NCBI GenBank assembly: GCA_026120185.1
Contig: JANUWF010001783.1
Coordinates: 5,425,001 to 5,489,000 of the forward strand
Reading direction: 5' to 3'
Origin: Voacanga thouarsii
Lineage: Eukaryota; Streptophyta; Magnoliopsida; Gentianales; Apocynaceae
Length of the DNA: 64,000 nucleotides
This document shows positions 1-10,911 of the stretch, piece after piece (position 1 is the stretch's first letter; every line of letters begins with the position of its first letter). The notes under the pieces are model-generated. The model had not been told where the DNA came from, did not search any database, and was given only the letters and a program-made list of their open reading frames with translations. The position numbers and the translations under genes are program-made.

Positions 1-458
1 TTTATTGTATACATGTATGGCTTTTGAAAGAAAACCACCACTCTTCAGTTGAGAAATTTATTTGAGACTTGTCAGCACATTACTTTTATGAAAATTTCTC
101 AACTTGCATACATGAACTATTTTACCTGAAGCACCAAAAGCACACAGAGGCTTATTAAGATTTATGTCTCACTACCTTTTTATACCATGCTTTCAGGTCG
201 ATCCTGCTGTGAAGGTTATTGATTAAAGATTGCCTTTCATTGAGGACTTATTTAATTTGATTGTATTTCATTTTGAGAGACTCTAGCAGACATTTATTTA
301 TTTTGATAATTATTCATGTATTATTTGGGTTGTATTATGTTTAAATTTGGATTGTTTCTTTCCTTTCTTTTGTGAGTCCTAATTATAAAGACCCCTTGTC
401 CTAAAGACGGGGTGACATTGCCAACCCTAATAGGGTACATAGACAGTGGGGTGTTACA
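1..458 (+). repeat. E1 5' LTR, 3' portion
   Basis: It aligns along its full length with 13571-14022, the end of the 3' LTR, and ends in the same GGGGTGTTACA. It is followed two bases later by the primer binding site. The upstream part of the LTR lies outside the window. Confidence 0.9.
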
Positions 459-460
459 AG

Positions 461-472
461 TAGTATCAGAGC
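461..472 (+). promoter_or_regulatory. E1 primer binding site (initiator tRNA-Met type)
   Basis: TAGTATCAGAGC differs by one base from the usual plant PBS core TGGTATCAGAGC. It lies two bases after the LTR end, where minus-strand DNA synthesis would start. Confidence 0.85.
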
Positions 473-558
473 CTAGGTTTAGGAAATTATTGATAGTATT
501 TACTTTGCTTCATTAAGATTAAAATTTTTGACTAATTTGGGTTGGGAAAGGGCAGCAA

Positions 559-995
559 TGGCATCTACCAATCCTTATCTACCCAAAAGACTTACCAGTG
601 CCACAACCTGCACTACAACCCACACCTCAACCAATCATACCTATGAAAGAAGGCAATGATAATGAGATTCAAATTATTGAGCCACCCTTATACCTATAAT
701 AGGCTTAATCACTGTTAGTGAGGATGAGGATATTGATAAGAAATATGTCCTAAACCCACCTAGCCCCGTGATTGATTTAACTACTAATAGTGATGATTCG
801 AGAGAGATAGACTATGAATCTTCACCTAGACCCTCTTTTGTACCCCTACGTAACTATGTTGAAACTGGGCGTAGTTCTATACCCAGGAAGGAACCTATGG
901 ACTATGGATTTGTGAATGGTGTAGGGATAGGCCTTTCTAAGAATGCTAGGGGTTGGTTGTATGATACTGACACTGAAGATTCTGATGAAAATTAG
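559..995 (+). pseudogene. E1 leader ORF upstream of gag, unknown function
   Basis: An ATG at 559 opens a short frame that shifts and is broken before about 690. From there a clean frame runs to a TAG at 993. The readable C-terminal part (about 100 residues) is rich in Asp, Glu and Ser, contains runs such as SDDSREIDYE and ends in an acidic DTDTEDSDEN tail. It lies between PBS and gag, separated from gag by about 260 bases. I recognise no domain. It may be a pre-gag ORF of this family or a passenger fragment. Confidence 0.45.
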
Positions 996-1258
996 GGGCA
1001 AAGTTTTTCCATGTTTAGGAAGCTATTATTTACTAGTTTCAATAAACTCCTATGCTAGGGGTTTATTTATGTTTAATGCTTTATTTCAATTTTTTGCAAA
1101 TAAGAGTACCTTGGTGTACTCCAATCTTGGAAAACGTAATTATTTATGCAAAGCTTGCATCTGATTTACTTTTATTAAAGTCTGAATGTGAATGCAAACT
1201 AGATTTACATATTTTAAACTTTGATGCGTAACTCATTATTTGGGGGCGATAGTTTAGA

Positions 1259-2321
1259 ATGGCATAAAAGCGTCGCGTAGCAGCAACTAGTAGAAGGGTT
1301 CCTGAAGCAGAACCCGTGACTCCAGAATATGATGCTACTTAACTTTCCTTGCCAAATCAAGGGAATGAGAATGAACCAGAGCAAGAAATGGGGTATGAAG
1401 AGCCTGCGAATATGACCATGGGGCAAACATTTCACAAGATGACCAAGATTCTCCAAACTTTGTTGGAGTAAAGGTACCCAAAAAGGGAAGATGGAGCAAA
1501 CTTTGATGAAGCTCCAACCTTTCTAAAATTCCAACCTCCCACCTTCTTGGGTGAAGCCGAACAAGATCAAAAAGTGGAGCAGATGGAGGATATCCTTGCT
1601 ACATTTGGGATTCAGAGCAGAAACAGATGGCTAAATTTTCTACATTTAGGCTGAAAGCCCAGCTTGGGCGTGGTGGTAGATAGTCCATGAAGATTGGGAA
1701 CTAATGGATCAAAACTGGACGTGGGCTAATTTTTTGGAGGGATTCAGAGCAGAATATATCCCATAGTGGATAGTGGAGAAAAAAGAGGATGAGTTCCAGA
1801 GTTTAAAGTAAAGGAGCATGACTGTAGCTCAGTATGCTGCTCGCTTCACTCGGTTGTCAAAGTATTGCAAGAGACTGGTAGATACCATGCAAGACTGAAC
1901 TAAGTAGTTTGTCAAGAGACTAAGACAGGAGCTGAGAAAGGCTTTGGCACCTTCTACACCAACGACATATTCTGGGCTGGTGGACGTAGAGGCCTGAATA
2001 AAGAATGAGGACCAAAGCAAGATGGTACCAAAACCGTTCTTGCCACCAAGGCAATCACTAAGGCCTTTTCCGAGGTAACAAGCTAATAAGCGACCTACCC
2101 ACCAACAATGGCAAAACCTAGGAAAGCAATCACGTACGGCACCGACGAGTTTGATGCAGAATCTCCTGTCGTGCCGACATTGTGGGAAGAAAGGTTATGT
2201 AGAGAAGAACTGCTAGTCCAAGGGAGCTAAAAAGAAATGCTATCATTGTGAAGACCCGACGCATCTTTGAAACGCTTGTCCAAAACTCTTTCTAATTGGG
2301 TAAGGAAACCCAACCCAGACC
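1259..2321 (+). pseudogene. gag: E1 gag (capsid and zinc knuckles), decayed
   Basis: Gag would form the capsid and package element RNA. From ATG 1259 one can read a QMEDIL segment, a capsid-like block with EGFRAEYIP and DEFQSLK, then AQYAARFTRLSKY and ELRKALAPSTP, all matching the better preserved E2 gag. Two zinc knuckles follow near 2165-2275. The first has C-H-C-C spacing but Tyr in place of His (CRHCGKKGYVEKNC). The second has a stop before its last Cys. Many stops lie where E2 has Gln, Trp or Arg codons, as expected from C-to-T decay. At least one frameshift lies near 1620-1700. Confidence 0.85.
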
Positions 2322-3050
2322 ATGGGAGCCAATCGAGCCAATACCACGGGAGCCTCTGGAAGTAGAACTCAGAAGCCACGAATGAAATCAAAGGTTTTTG
2401 CTCTCAACCGAAATGAAGTAAGAGCAGATGTAGCAGTGGTAGAAAGTACGTTTACTATCCAAGATCATTTAGTTAATACATTAATACACCCTGGATCCAC
2501 CCATTCCTATCTAAAACAAAATTGTGCATATCATTTGGGTTGGGATAGAGTAGAACTACCTTTTACCTTTTTAATAAGTATGCACTTAGAAAAAATAGTG
2601 CAAGTAGATCGGTATATGCAGAGTTGTAAGATTAAAGTGGGGAAAGAGAGCTTTGAGGAAGACTTGATAGTCTTAGCTATTGATGACTACGAAATAATTT
2701 TGGGTATGGATTGGCTAGCTAAGCATGGAGCTATGGTAGATTGTAAGAATAAGTCTATCTAGTTCATTAGACTTGGTTGTGATGTGCTGGAATTCAACAA
2801 CAAGCGAGTAAAAGAATTGAAAGTTGCTGAAGCAAGGATGCTAAGGATATTTGGTTTACGTGATAAACAAGCCGAAGAATCAGTGTACCCTGGAAAATAC
2901 TGAAGTGGTAAAAGATTTTTCGGATGTGTTTACCACAAAAACTCACTTCCCTTCCTCCCACTTGAGAAGTTGAGTTCATCATAAATCTAATTTCAAGAGC
3001 AGAACCTGTATCTCGAAACCCATATCGGATAGCACCAGCAGAATTCAAGG
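2322..3050 (+). pseudogene. E1 aspartic protease, active-site Asp replaced
   Basis: The protease would cut the Gag-Pol polyprotein. The open stretch 2322-2762 reads a hydrophobic strand then LIHPGSTHSY, where the family has a D-S/T-G type active site; E2 has LIDPGSTHSY. The catalytic Asp codon now reads His, so this copy would be dead even without the later stops. Downstream EIILGMDWLAKHGA is the conserved second half of the fold. After a TAG at 2760 the frame continues with LGCDVLEF and KRVKEL, then decays towards the RT. Confidence 0.88.
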
Positions 3051-4266
3051 AACCAAAGGAACCGTTAGAAGAATTGGTAAAGCAATGTTACATATGGCCC
3101 AGCCTATCATCCTGGAGAGCTCCAATGCTATTTGTGAAGAAGAATGATGGGATCTTGAGGTTTTACATCGACTATCGGGGGTTGAATAATTTGACCATCA
3201 AGAATAAATATCCCCTACCTTTAATTGATGAGTTGTTTGACCAGTTGTAAGGCTCCAATTGTTATTCCAAGCTGAATTTGAGACAGAGATACCATCAAGT
3301 GTGGATTAAGGAGGATGATATTCCTAAAATGGCTTTTAACACTAGATATGGTCACTAAGAGTTTATGGTGATGCCTTTTGGAGTGACTAATACACCATCG
3401 ACATTTATGGATTTGATGCATCATGTTTTTCAACCATACTTTGATAAGTTTGTGATAGTGTTTATCGATGATATACTTATATATTCCAAGAGTCCAAAAG
3501 ATCATACAGAGCATCTAAAGCTGGTATTAGAAAAGCTAAGAGAGCACAAGCTTTATGCCAAATTTAGCAAGTGAGAATTTTGGCTGAATAATATGTCATT
3601 TCTTGGCCATGTGGTGACCAATGATGGAATCAAAGTGGACCCAACTAAGGTTGAAGTAGTTTCAAACTGGAAGCAGTCGGAGAAGATCACCGAGATTAGA
3701 AGCTTTTTGGGGTTGGCCGGCTATTACCGACGGTTTATTAAAGGGTTATCAACGCTAGGATCACCTATGACCCGATTGTTGAGAAAGGATGTGCCCTTTC
3801 TCTGGAGTGAGAGGTAGGAGAAAAGTTTATAAGAGCTGAAGCGAAGGTTAATGACGGCTCCAGTGCTGAGTTTGTCAGAAGGAGATAAACCCTACGTTTT
3901 ATATAATGATGTTTCTAATGAAGGTTTAGGAGCAGTATTGATACAGGATAGGAAGATAATAGCTTATGCCTCTCGAAAGTTGAAGCCTCACGAAGTCAAT
4001 TATCGACGCATGATTTGGAGCTGGCTGCCATTGTTTTTGCATTGAAGAAATGTCATCATTATTTATATGGAGGCAAGTATGAAGTGTTTTACAGACCACA
4101 AGAGTCTAAAATATTTTTTTACTCAGAAGGATTTGAATTTAGGGTAGCAGAGATGGATGGAATTTTTAGAGGAATATCGTTATCCTATCAACTACCACCC
4201 AGGATGGCCAATGTTGTTGCTGATGCCCTGAGTCAAAAAGTCAAAATAGCCAGATTGAGAATTTAA
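3051..4266 (+). pseudogene. E1 reverse transcriptase and RNase H, decayed
   Basis: The RT fingers block is readable as [19 protein letters not shown] (near 3170-3230), then AFNTRYG and [17 protein letters not shown], the catalytic [10 protein letters not shown] box (near 3462-3491), and [19 protein letters not shown] with [16 protein letters not shown]. RNase H follows with LSLSEGDKPYVLYNDVSNEGLGAVL and a connection through AYASRKLKPHEVNY. A frameshift near 4010 moves the frame to ELAAIVFALK. Its last conserved piece is NVVADALSQK. Stops at 3248, 3357, 3571 and 3816 replace Gln, Trp or Cys positions. The domain order is the normal gypsy one. Confidence 0.92.
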
Positions 4267-5781
4267 GAGATTTAAGCAGTCCAAGACATGCTGGATAAGA
4301 GGATGGAAGTACAAGAAGGAATGATTATCGTAAGTAATCTGATATTGGTACCAGATCTAAAGCATGAAATCATCAAACCATACCAAAGCAATGCGGAGTT
4401 TCAACTTTTCATGGATAAAGAACTTAAGTGGGAAAGCAATGATTTTCGACAAGACGAGATGGGAGTGATGTATTTCCAAGATTGCTTATGTGTGCCTAAT
4501 GAGTAGCAGTTGAAGGATAAGATTTTAGAAAATGTGCATAGAAGTAAGTATGCTATTCATCTGAGAGAAGTAAAAATGTATTAAGATCTGAAAAAAGCCT
4601 ATTAGTGGCCCGAAATGAAGGACGTGGTGAAATATGTCTCCACGTACCTGACCTGTCAAAAAGTTAAAGCGAACCATAAAAAGTCAGCAGGATTGTTGCA
4701 ACCTTTACCGATACTAGAGTGGAAATGGAAAGAAGTGACTATGGACTACGTTACCGGACTGCCTATGGCAAAGACCCAAAATGATGTTATATGGATAGTG
4801 TTTGACAGATTGAATAAGTCAGCACATTATATTCCAGTGAACGTAAGGGACTCAACGGAAAAATTAGCTCAAATATATGTGCGGAAGATAGTCAATTTGT
4901 ATGGAGTACCTTCGAGTATTGTATCTGATCGAGATCCGAGGTTTACATCCTAATTTTGGGCCAAGTTTTAAGAATCAATGGGTTCTAATCTGAAATTTAA
5001 TACAATGGCATACTATCAAATCGATAGTTAGTCAGAAAGAGTTATTCAGATATTGGAAGATATGCTAAGAGCTTGCGTATTGAATTTTTGGGAAAAGTGG
5101 AGTGATTACATACTGTATGCAGAATTGGCTTACAATAATAGCTACCAATGTTCGATCGAAATGGCTCTGTATGAAGTGTTGTATGGACGTAAGTGTTAAG
5201 TACCTTTGTATTAGAGTTGGTCGGAAGATGGTCACATAAGCAAGTCTGGAGAATTCTAAATTCAGGAAATGTCAGATAAGGAAAAGCTGATCAGAAAAAG
5301 GTTGAAAGCGGCTTAAAGCCAACAAAAAAGTTACGCGGATAATAGGCGAAGGGAACTAGAATTCTAGGTAGGAGACTATGTGTTTTTTAGGTTGACTCCA
5401 AGTAGGGGAATATTGAAGTATCCAAAAGGCAAAAAGCTGAATCCGAGATATTTGGGACCGTTTCCCATCACGGAAAGAATTGGACTAGTTGCATATCGAC
5501 TGGATTTTATGGATGGTCTGACTGGAATACATGATGTATTCCATGTATCCCAGTTGAAGACGTACAATGCCGACCCAGGACATGTTCTGAATGATGAACC
5601 ATCGGTATTGCAACCTGACTTGAGCTACGTGGAGAAACCCGTTAAAATTTTAGATCAAAATATCAAGGCTCTCTGGAATAAACAGATTCCTATAGTAAAG
5701 GTACAGTGAGAGCATCACGGCACTTAAGATGCCACGTGGGAAATGGAAGAATGGGTGAAGCGAAAATACCCCGACCTGAGA
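4267..5781 (+). pseudogene. E1 integrase with chromodomain-like C-terminus, decayed
   Basis: Integrase would insert the cDNA. Readable pieces in order are LDKRMEVQEGM, a zinc-finger region ending TYLTCQKVKA, the core entry WKEVTMDYVTGLP, SIVSDRDPRFTS (second acidic residue), AELAYNNSYQ, LYGRKC, and the C-terminal block PRYLGPFPITERIG through GIHDVFHVSQLK. The tail VKILDQ...VKVQ*EHHGT*DATWEMEEWVKRKYPDL fits the chromodomain-like end of Tekay/Del elements, which is thought to direct insertion to heterochromatin. About nine stops are present. The pol frame ends about 45 bases before the PPT. Confidence 0.9.
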
Positions 5782-5812
5782 TAAAGGTACACGTTCGGGA
5801 CGAAATTCTTTT

Positions 5813-5825
5813 AGGAAGGGGAGGA
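5813..5825 (+). other. E1 polypurine tract
   Basis: AGGAAGGGGAGGA abuts the LTR start TGTGAAACCCC. This is the expected primer for plus-strand DNA synthesis. Confidence 0.85.
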
Positions 5826-6074
5826 TGTGAAACCCCACCTAAACCTACCATTGTGTTAGAGGGATAGGGTGCATATCATATCATCTTGAATAAAATATAT
5901 TCCTTGAATGATTTCTTGTGCCTTAGAATTGTAGTATATGTGTTATATAGTTTATTTATGCTTGTTGAGTAGAAAGGGTAAAAAGGGAATTTTACTTGAG
6001 GTCGAAATAGCAAAAAAGCTTGAGGATTAGATAGGAAGAGAATTTGGTTGGAAAAATAAGAATAAATGTTAGTG

Positions 6075-6128
6075 TGGTTAAGTGGTTAGAGCTTTCTGAT
6101 TTAATCTCCAAGGTCTCGAATTTGAATC
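6075..6128 (+). other. tRNA-like A-box/B-box module in E1 LTR
   Basis: TGGTTAAGTGG (6075-6085) fits the pol III A-box pattern TRGYNNARNGG exactly. ATTTGAATC (6120-6128) is a decayed B-box (GWTCRANNC). The module starts about 250 bases into the LTR, the same place as in E5 and E10. A full tRNA cloverleaf is not evident. Confidence 0.55.
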
Positions 6129-6908
6129 CCACCACCTAAATTTTATTCATAATTATATTAACCAATTTTTGAATTTTTCTTTTTCTTATATCCCTTAAAG
6201 TTAGGAATGTTTTCTTAGGGAAGACACAATGGTAATATTCTAACCATATGATCTTGTCTTAAAAGGAATTCTAGAAGAATTTTGGTCTCTATTATTTTTG
6301 CAAGCCTTGTCCTAACCTATTTAAATTTAAACTACTCATATTTCTTTAATTCTTTTCAACATCTATAAAATGTCTTGGATAATTCTTAGCTAGAAGTTTC
6401 AAAAATTTCATCTCTTGGGGATAGGAAGATAACTGAATCTGAGGGGAAAAAAATAAGAAGAGGTGTTCAATTAAATCACCATATCTATTCTTCCAAGAAC
6501 TTCATTTTCTTCTTGTTCTTGTTTTGGTTAAAATCTGGAAAATTTCCAGAAATTATTCTTGGCTGAGTTTCAAAAATTGAAGCAACTTTACGTACCTAAT
6601 TCTTGCTAACAACCAACCATCTTGTGTAAAGATGAAAGCTGAAAACACCTTGGAATTTCGCAGCTAGTACAAGCTATACCAAACCTGAAATTTTCCGGCA
6701 AACTACCAACACTTATACATGAATATTGAGCCATCCACTTGTGCATAAGAACACCTAAAAATTTCTTCTTTCTTCTCCAAGATGGTAGCTAGAAAACCAC
6801 CATTAATGGACCTTTAAACACTCCTAGATTTCAGTTGCAAATCCAGTTCAAAGAGATTCAAAAATTTTGCTCAAAATCCTTCTAAAACTCAAGAACTCTT
6901 GCAGCAAA

Positions 6909-7312
6909 TGTTGGAATGTATACCTTCTAGATTAGATTTCTAATTTAATTATCCAATTTATTAATAAAAGAATTCATTTTCAAATTTTTTTTTTGTGAAT
7001 TTACATTTTATTTGTGCACAATTTACGTTTGGAAATGACACATTATGTTTAAATAAGTGATCAATGTAAATAATAGTCTTTCATAGTAAAGTATGGATCA
7101 CAGGTTACTTAACATATAAACGTTTGTTCTTAATGGATTGATGAGAGTGGAAATCCCATCATATTTAGGTTATTGTGTTATGAATTCTAAATGGGGAATG
7201 ACTTAACTTTAGCTAGTGAGTAGTCCACTCACTTCATAGCATGAGCTTATTTTGAATACGTAGTATAGGATCTGTAATAGTAGTTTTTAAAAGTATTATT
7301 TAGAAATCAACT
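6909..7312 (+). repeat. C1 5' LTR, truncated
   Basis: It is colinear with the first ~400 bases of the 3' LTR (9052-9450), both starting TGTTGGAAT. Similarity stops at about 7312 and pol sequence begins within about a dozen bases. The two LTRs differ at many sites, so C1 is not recent. Confidence 0.85.
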
Positions 7313-7323
7313 TCTTCAGACCT

Positions 7324-9030
7324 GATTGTGGAATAAGAAGAGGCACAGCCTCAAGAACCTATACAAACGGAGCCTCGTCATAGTGGGAGGGTATCTAAGG
7401 CTCCAGAAAGATGAAATGGAGAGGCTTTCAAGCTGGTCTCTAACCATCAGGAACAAGATCCCACCAGATACGAGGAGGCTATTACTGATGTTGATGCAAA
7501 TTTATGATACAAAATAATGAAAGTCGAGATTGAGTCTATGTACTTCAATCAAGTTTAGGATCTTGTAGCTTCACCTGAAGGGATAAAACCCATTGGATAT
7601 GAGTAGGTATAAAAGAGGAATAGGGGAGCGGATAGGAAAGTGGAAACCTTCAAAGTTAGGCTTATAGTGAAAGGATCTACTCAGAAAGAGGGAATCGACT
7701 ATGAGAAAACCTTTTCTCCAGTAGCTATGCATAAGTCTATATGTATCTTCCTTGCCATCGCATGTCATTATGACTACGAGATATGGCAAATAGATGTCAA
7801 GACGACATTTCTTAATGGCCATTTTAGTGAAGACATCTATATGTCCCAACCAAAAGGTTTTATTGCTAAAGGCCAGGAACATATGGTTTGCAAGTTTAAA
7901 AAGTCCATTTATGGACTTAAGCAGGCATCTAGAGCATGGAATATTCGTTTTGACGAGACTGTAAAATTTTACGATTTCATTCAAAATAAGAATGAACCAT
8001 ACGTGTACAGGAAATTGGAAGGCATAAATGTGGCTTTTCTTATCCTATATGTGATGACATTCTACTCATTGGGAATGATGTAGGAATATTATCATCTACT
8101 AAGGTTTGGCTGTCTAGTCAATTCAGTATGAAGGACTTAAGAGAAGCCAATTAAATTCTCGGGATTAAGCTTCTTAGAAATAGGAAGCAGAGAATATTAG
8201 GATTATCCCAAGCGACATACATTAACAAGATGTTGGCCAAGTTCAGCATGGGCTCATGCAAGAGAGCTCTAATCCCATGCAAACATGGGTTATCTTTTTG
8301 TTCAAAGGACTATCCTAAGTCCCAAGAAGGAAAAGATAGAATGAGTAGAATTTCCTACGCTTCAGCTGTGGGAAATTTCATGTACGCCATACTGTGCACT
8401 AAGCCAGATATCTGCTTTGCCGTAGGCTTAGTTAGCATATATCAGTCAAACCCTGGGGAGGTTCATTGGCAAGCTATAAAGTATATTCTCAAGTACCTCA
8501 AAGGTATGAGAGATTATATGCTGGTTTACAGGACTGATGGCTTGGTTCCCACTAGATACACAAACTCAGACTTTCAAGCAGATAAGGATGAGAGAAAATT
8601 CACTACTGGATATGTCTTCACCTTATCTAGATGAGCTGTTTCATAGAAGAGTATCTAGCAATCTTACATTGCTGACTCAACCATAGAAGCTGAGTATGTG
8701 GCACTTTGGAGGAATCCAAGGAAGCAGTCTGGCTCCGAAAATTTCTTTCAGAACTTGCAGTCATGCCACATATGGATAGACCAATTATGGTGTACTGCGA
8801 TAAGGCTGGAGCAATCTCACAATCCAAAGAGCACAGGAATTACAAGAAGGGGAAATACATTGAGAAGAAGTACCACCTGATCCGAGATTTCATTCAGAGA
8901 TGGGAAATCGATATGAAATAGATAGCCTTGGAGAACAACCTAGCAGATACTTTCATCAAGCCTTTGGCTGAAAGAGTCTTCAAGAGACACTTAGACACTA
9001 TAAGGGAGGGCCCCTATAGACTTTCTTAGT
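7324..9030 (+). pseudogene. C1 copia pol remnant: RT and RNase H
   Basis: The reading starts in the linker HSGRVSKAPER, typical of the integrase-RT junction of copia polyproteins. It continues through the RT: KVRLIVKGSTQKEGIDYEKTFSPVA, YEIWQIDVKTTFLNG, MVCKFKKSIYGLKQASRAW. The catalytic YVDD codons near 8048-8056 have lost one G, which shifts the frame inside the active site. Beyond it the frame gives the rest of RT, SYASAVGNFMYAILCTKPDI, and RNase H with TNSDFQAD, STIEAEYVAL and NNLADTFIKPLAE. Stops at 7409, 7583, 8151 and 8633, among others, confirm decay. The ancestral open frame ends shortly before the 3' LTR. Confidence 0.9.
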
Positions 9031-9051
9031 CTTAGAGTGAAAGTCAGAGAT

Positions 9052-10911
9052 TGTTGGAATGAATGCCCCCTAGACTAGGTTTTTTATGTAATTATCGAAT
9101 TTATTAATAAAAAAATTTATTCTCAAAATTTTTTTGGAAATTTACATTTTATTTATGGACAATTTATGTTTGGAAATAACTCATTGTATTCAAGTAAGTG
9201 ATCTATGTGAATGGTGGTCTTTCGCAGTAAGGTATGGATCACGAGTTACTTAACACATAAACATTTGTTCTTAACCGATTGATGAGAGTAGGAATCTCAT
9301 CACGTTTAGGCTATCGTGTTATGAATTTCAAATAGGAAATGGCATGCCTTTAACCAGTGAGTAGTCCAATCACTTCATAGCATGAGCGTATTTTGAATAC
9401 ATAGAATAAAACTTGTAATAGTGGTTCTAAAAGTACTATTTAGAAGAAATTCAGACTATTACTGCTACAACATGGACTAATACTCTACCGCTTGAGTATG
9501 AGTTGGTGGTCAGATGAAGCTGGAAGCATATACTTTGACATATTCTAGTTGAGGTTTTATCGTAGAGCTGAGATACTTATATGTTGGGTATATATGACTA
9601 GTTAGTTAAGACAAACTTGTACAAGATAACTTCTGCGCTATATCGGCCCTTGTGATTGTTCGAATGATCTAAATATCTAAGGCTTAAACATGATTTGGGT
9701 ATTTGCTTTAGGGTAGCTCTCTTGGAAAGAGAAAACATTCTAGGAGTCATGGATCATTGAACTAGAGGTCTAAGGATGGTAGATGTCTTTTAGAGAGATG
9801 TTAGTACACTCTTCCTCTCTAAATGTACGACAATGCGTAAAGGGGCATTTTAATCATTACACTTGTAGGTCGGAGACTTTGCTAACGCAGCATTGCCCTT
9901 GGGGTCAATATTTCCTTATGGTGATATTAGAAAATATTTAAAATGCAAATTACAACTATTTTTATAGCAGTGATATTTTGATCATTTTAGTAGCCAATGC
10001 GATGTGTCTTTTGATCCTCGAAATAGCCTATAAGTCTTGATGATTTTGGGTTGAATGATTGATCTTATATTAAAATGAATTTTATGTTATTCAAGTAGCC
10101 TAGTTTATCTATTGGGTTAGAATAAAATAAAATGTCCAAAGAGAGAGAATTATTTATTGGCCCATTTGGGTTATTTAATTAATTTAATTATTGGGCTTGT
10201 ATTAGTCCCGGAATAATTAAATTAAATTAAAGATTTAACCTAATGAACTGGGCCAAGGCTTGAGGTTTATATTAATCCACTGGGTTATTTAATTAATTTA
10301 ATTATTGGGCTTGTTTTAGTCCAGGAATAATTAAATTAAATTAAACGGCTTAACTCAATGAGCTGGGCTATAGGTCAAAAGGTCTATTTAATGGCTTAAA
10401 CATGATATAGGCCTTAGGGCTTCTGTTTGATTTTTGAATGCCTGGATAATAACCTATCATTAAGGTTATTGGGATCAAGAAAGAACAACAGAGGTTCACA
10501 GAAGCACGTTGTTTTTTTTCTAAAGCTGTCCATGTCTTCCTCTCTCTCTCACGTGTGTTCTCTATGTAAAAAGAACAAAGATGCCAAACTCACATTTGAT
10601 TAATGCTTGATAGCATTCAATCAAATTGAAAAGATCACTCTCTTGATTCATAAGATTTCACCACACATTTAAGGCAGGGTTATATTTCAAAAGCCAAGAG
10701 GATTCACGTTAATGCCTCGAAGAAATCGTCGGCTTGCGGGACAACAACCAGAATTATTGACCAGAAGGGAACCAATAAGGTCATTTAAATGCAGAGGTAT
10801 TATAATTCTTAAAGCTTCCGCTGCCTCTGGATTGATATCATTGCATGCTCTGTTTTCAGTTTTATCACTGTAGCATTCATCGGTTCTTCATTTTTGCCAT
10901 GTTAACCTTCA
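9052..10911 (+). repeat. C1 3' LTR (1860 bp)
   Basis: It runs from TGTTGGAATGAATGCC to CCTTCA. The first 700 bases match C3 (50950-51665, opposite strand). The last part has the terminal block of many copia LTRs, with a stretch around AGCTTCCGCTGCCTCTGG (about 10810-10830). It includes a 114-base tandem duplication. Confidence 0.85.
10168..10395. repeat. Two tandem copies of a 114-base unit in C1 LTR
   Basis: The words GGGTTATTTAATTAATTTAA and ATTATTGGGCTTGT recur exactly 114 bases apart (from 10168 and 10282), followed by similar AATAATTAAATTAAATTAAA blocks. This is probably a slippage duplication in the LTR. Confidence 0.8.

Larger units (their letters stand above)
6909..10911 (+). mobile_element. 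C1: Ty1/copia element nested in E1 3' LTR, internally deleted
   Basis: Its ends are TGTTGGAAT (6909) and CCTTCA (10911). Flanks GCAAA (6904-6908) and GCTAA (10912-10916) form a target duplication with one difference. The E1 LTR sequence resumes at 10912 when compared with E10. A 404-base piece of 5' LTR is joined directly to the end of the integrase/start of RT, so most of the 5' LTR, PBS, gag, protease and integrase are gone. Confidence 0.88.

Noticed and set aside
7571..7984. 137-codon frame on the minus strand
   Set aside because: It is the antisense of the C1 reverse transcriptase.
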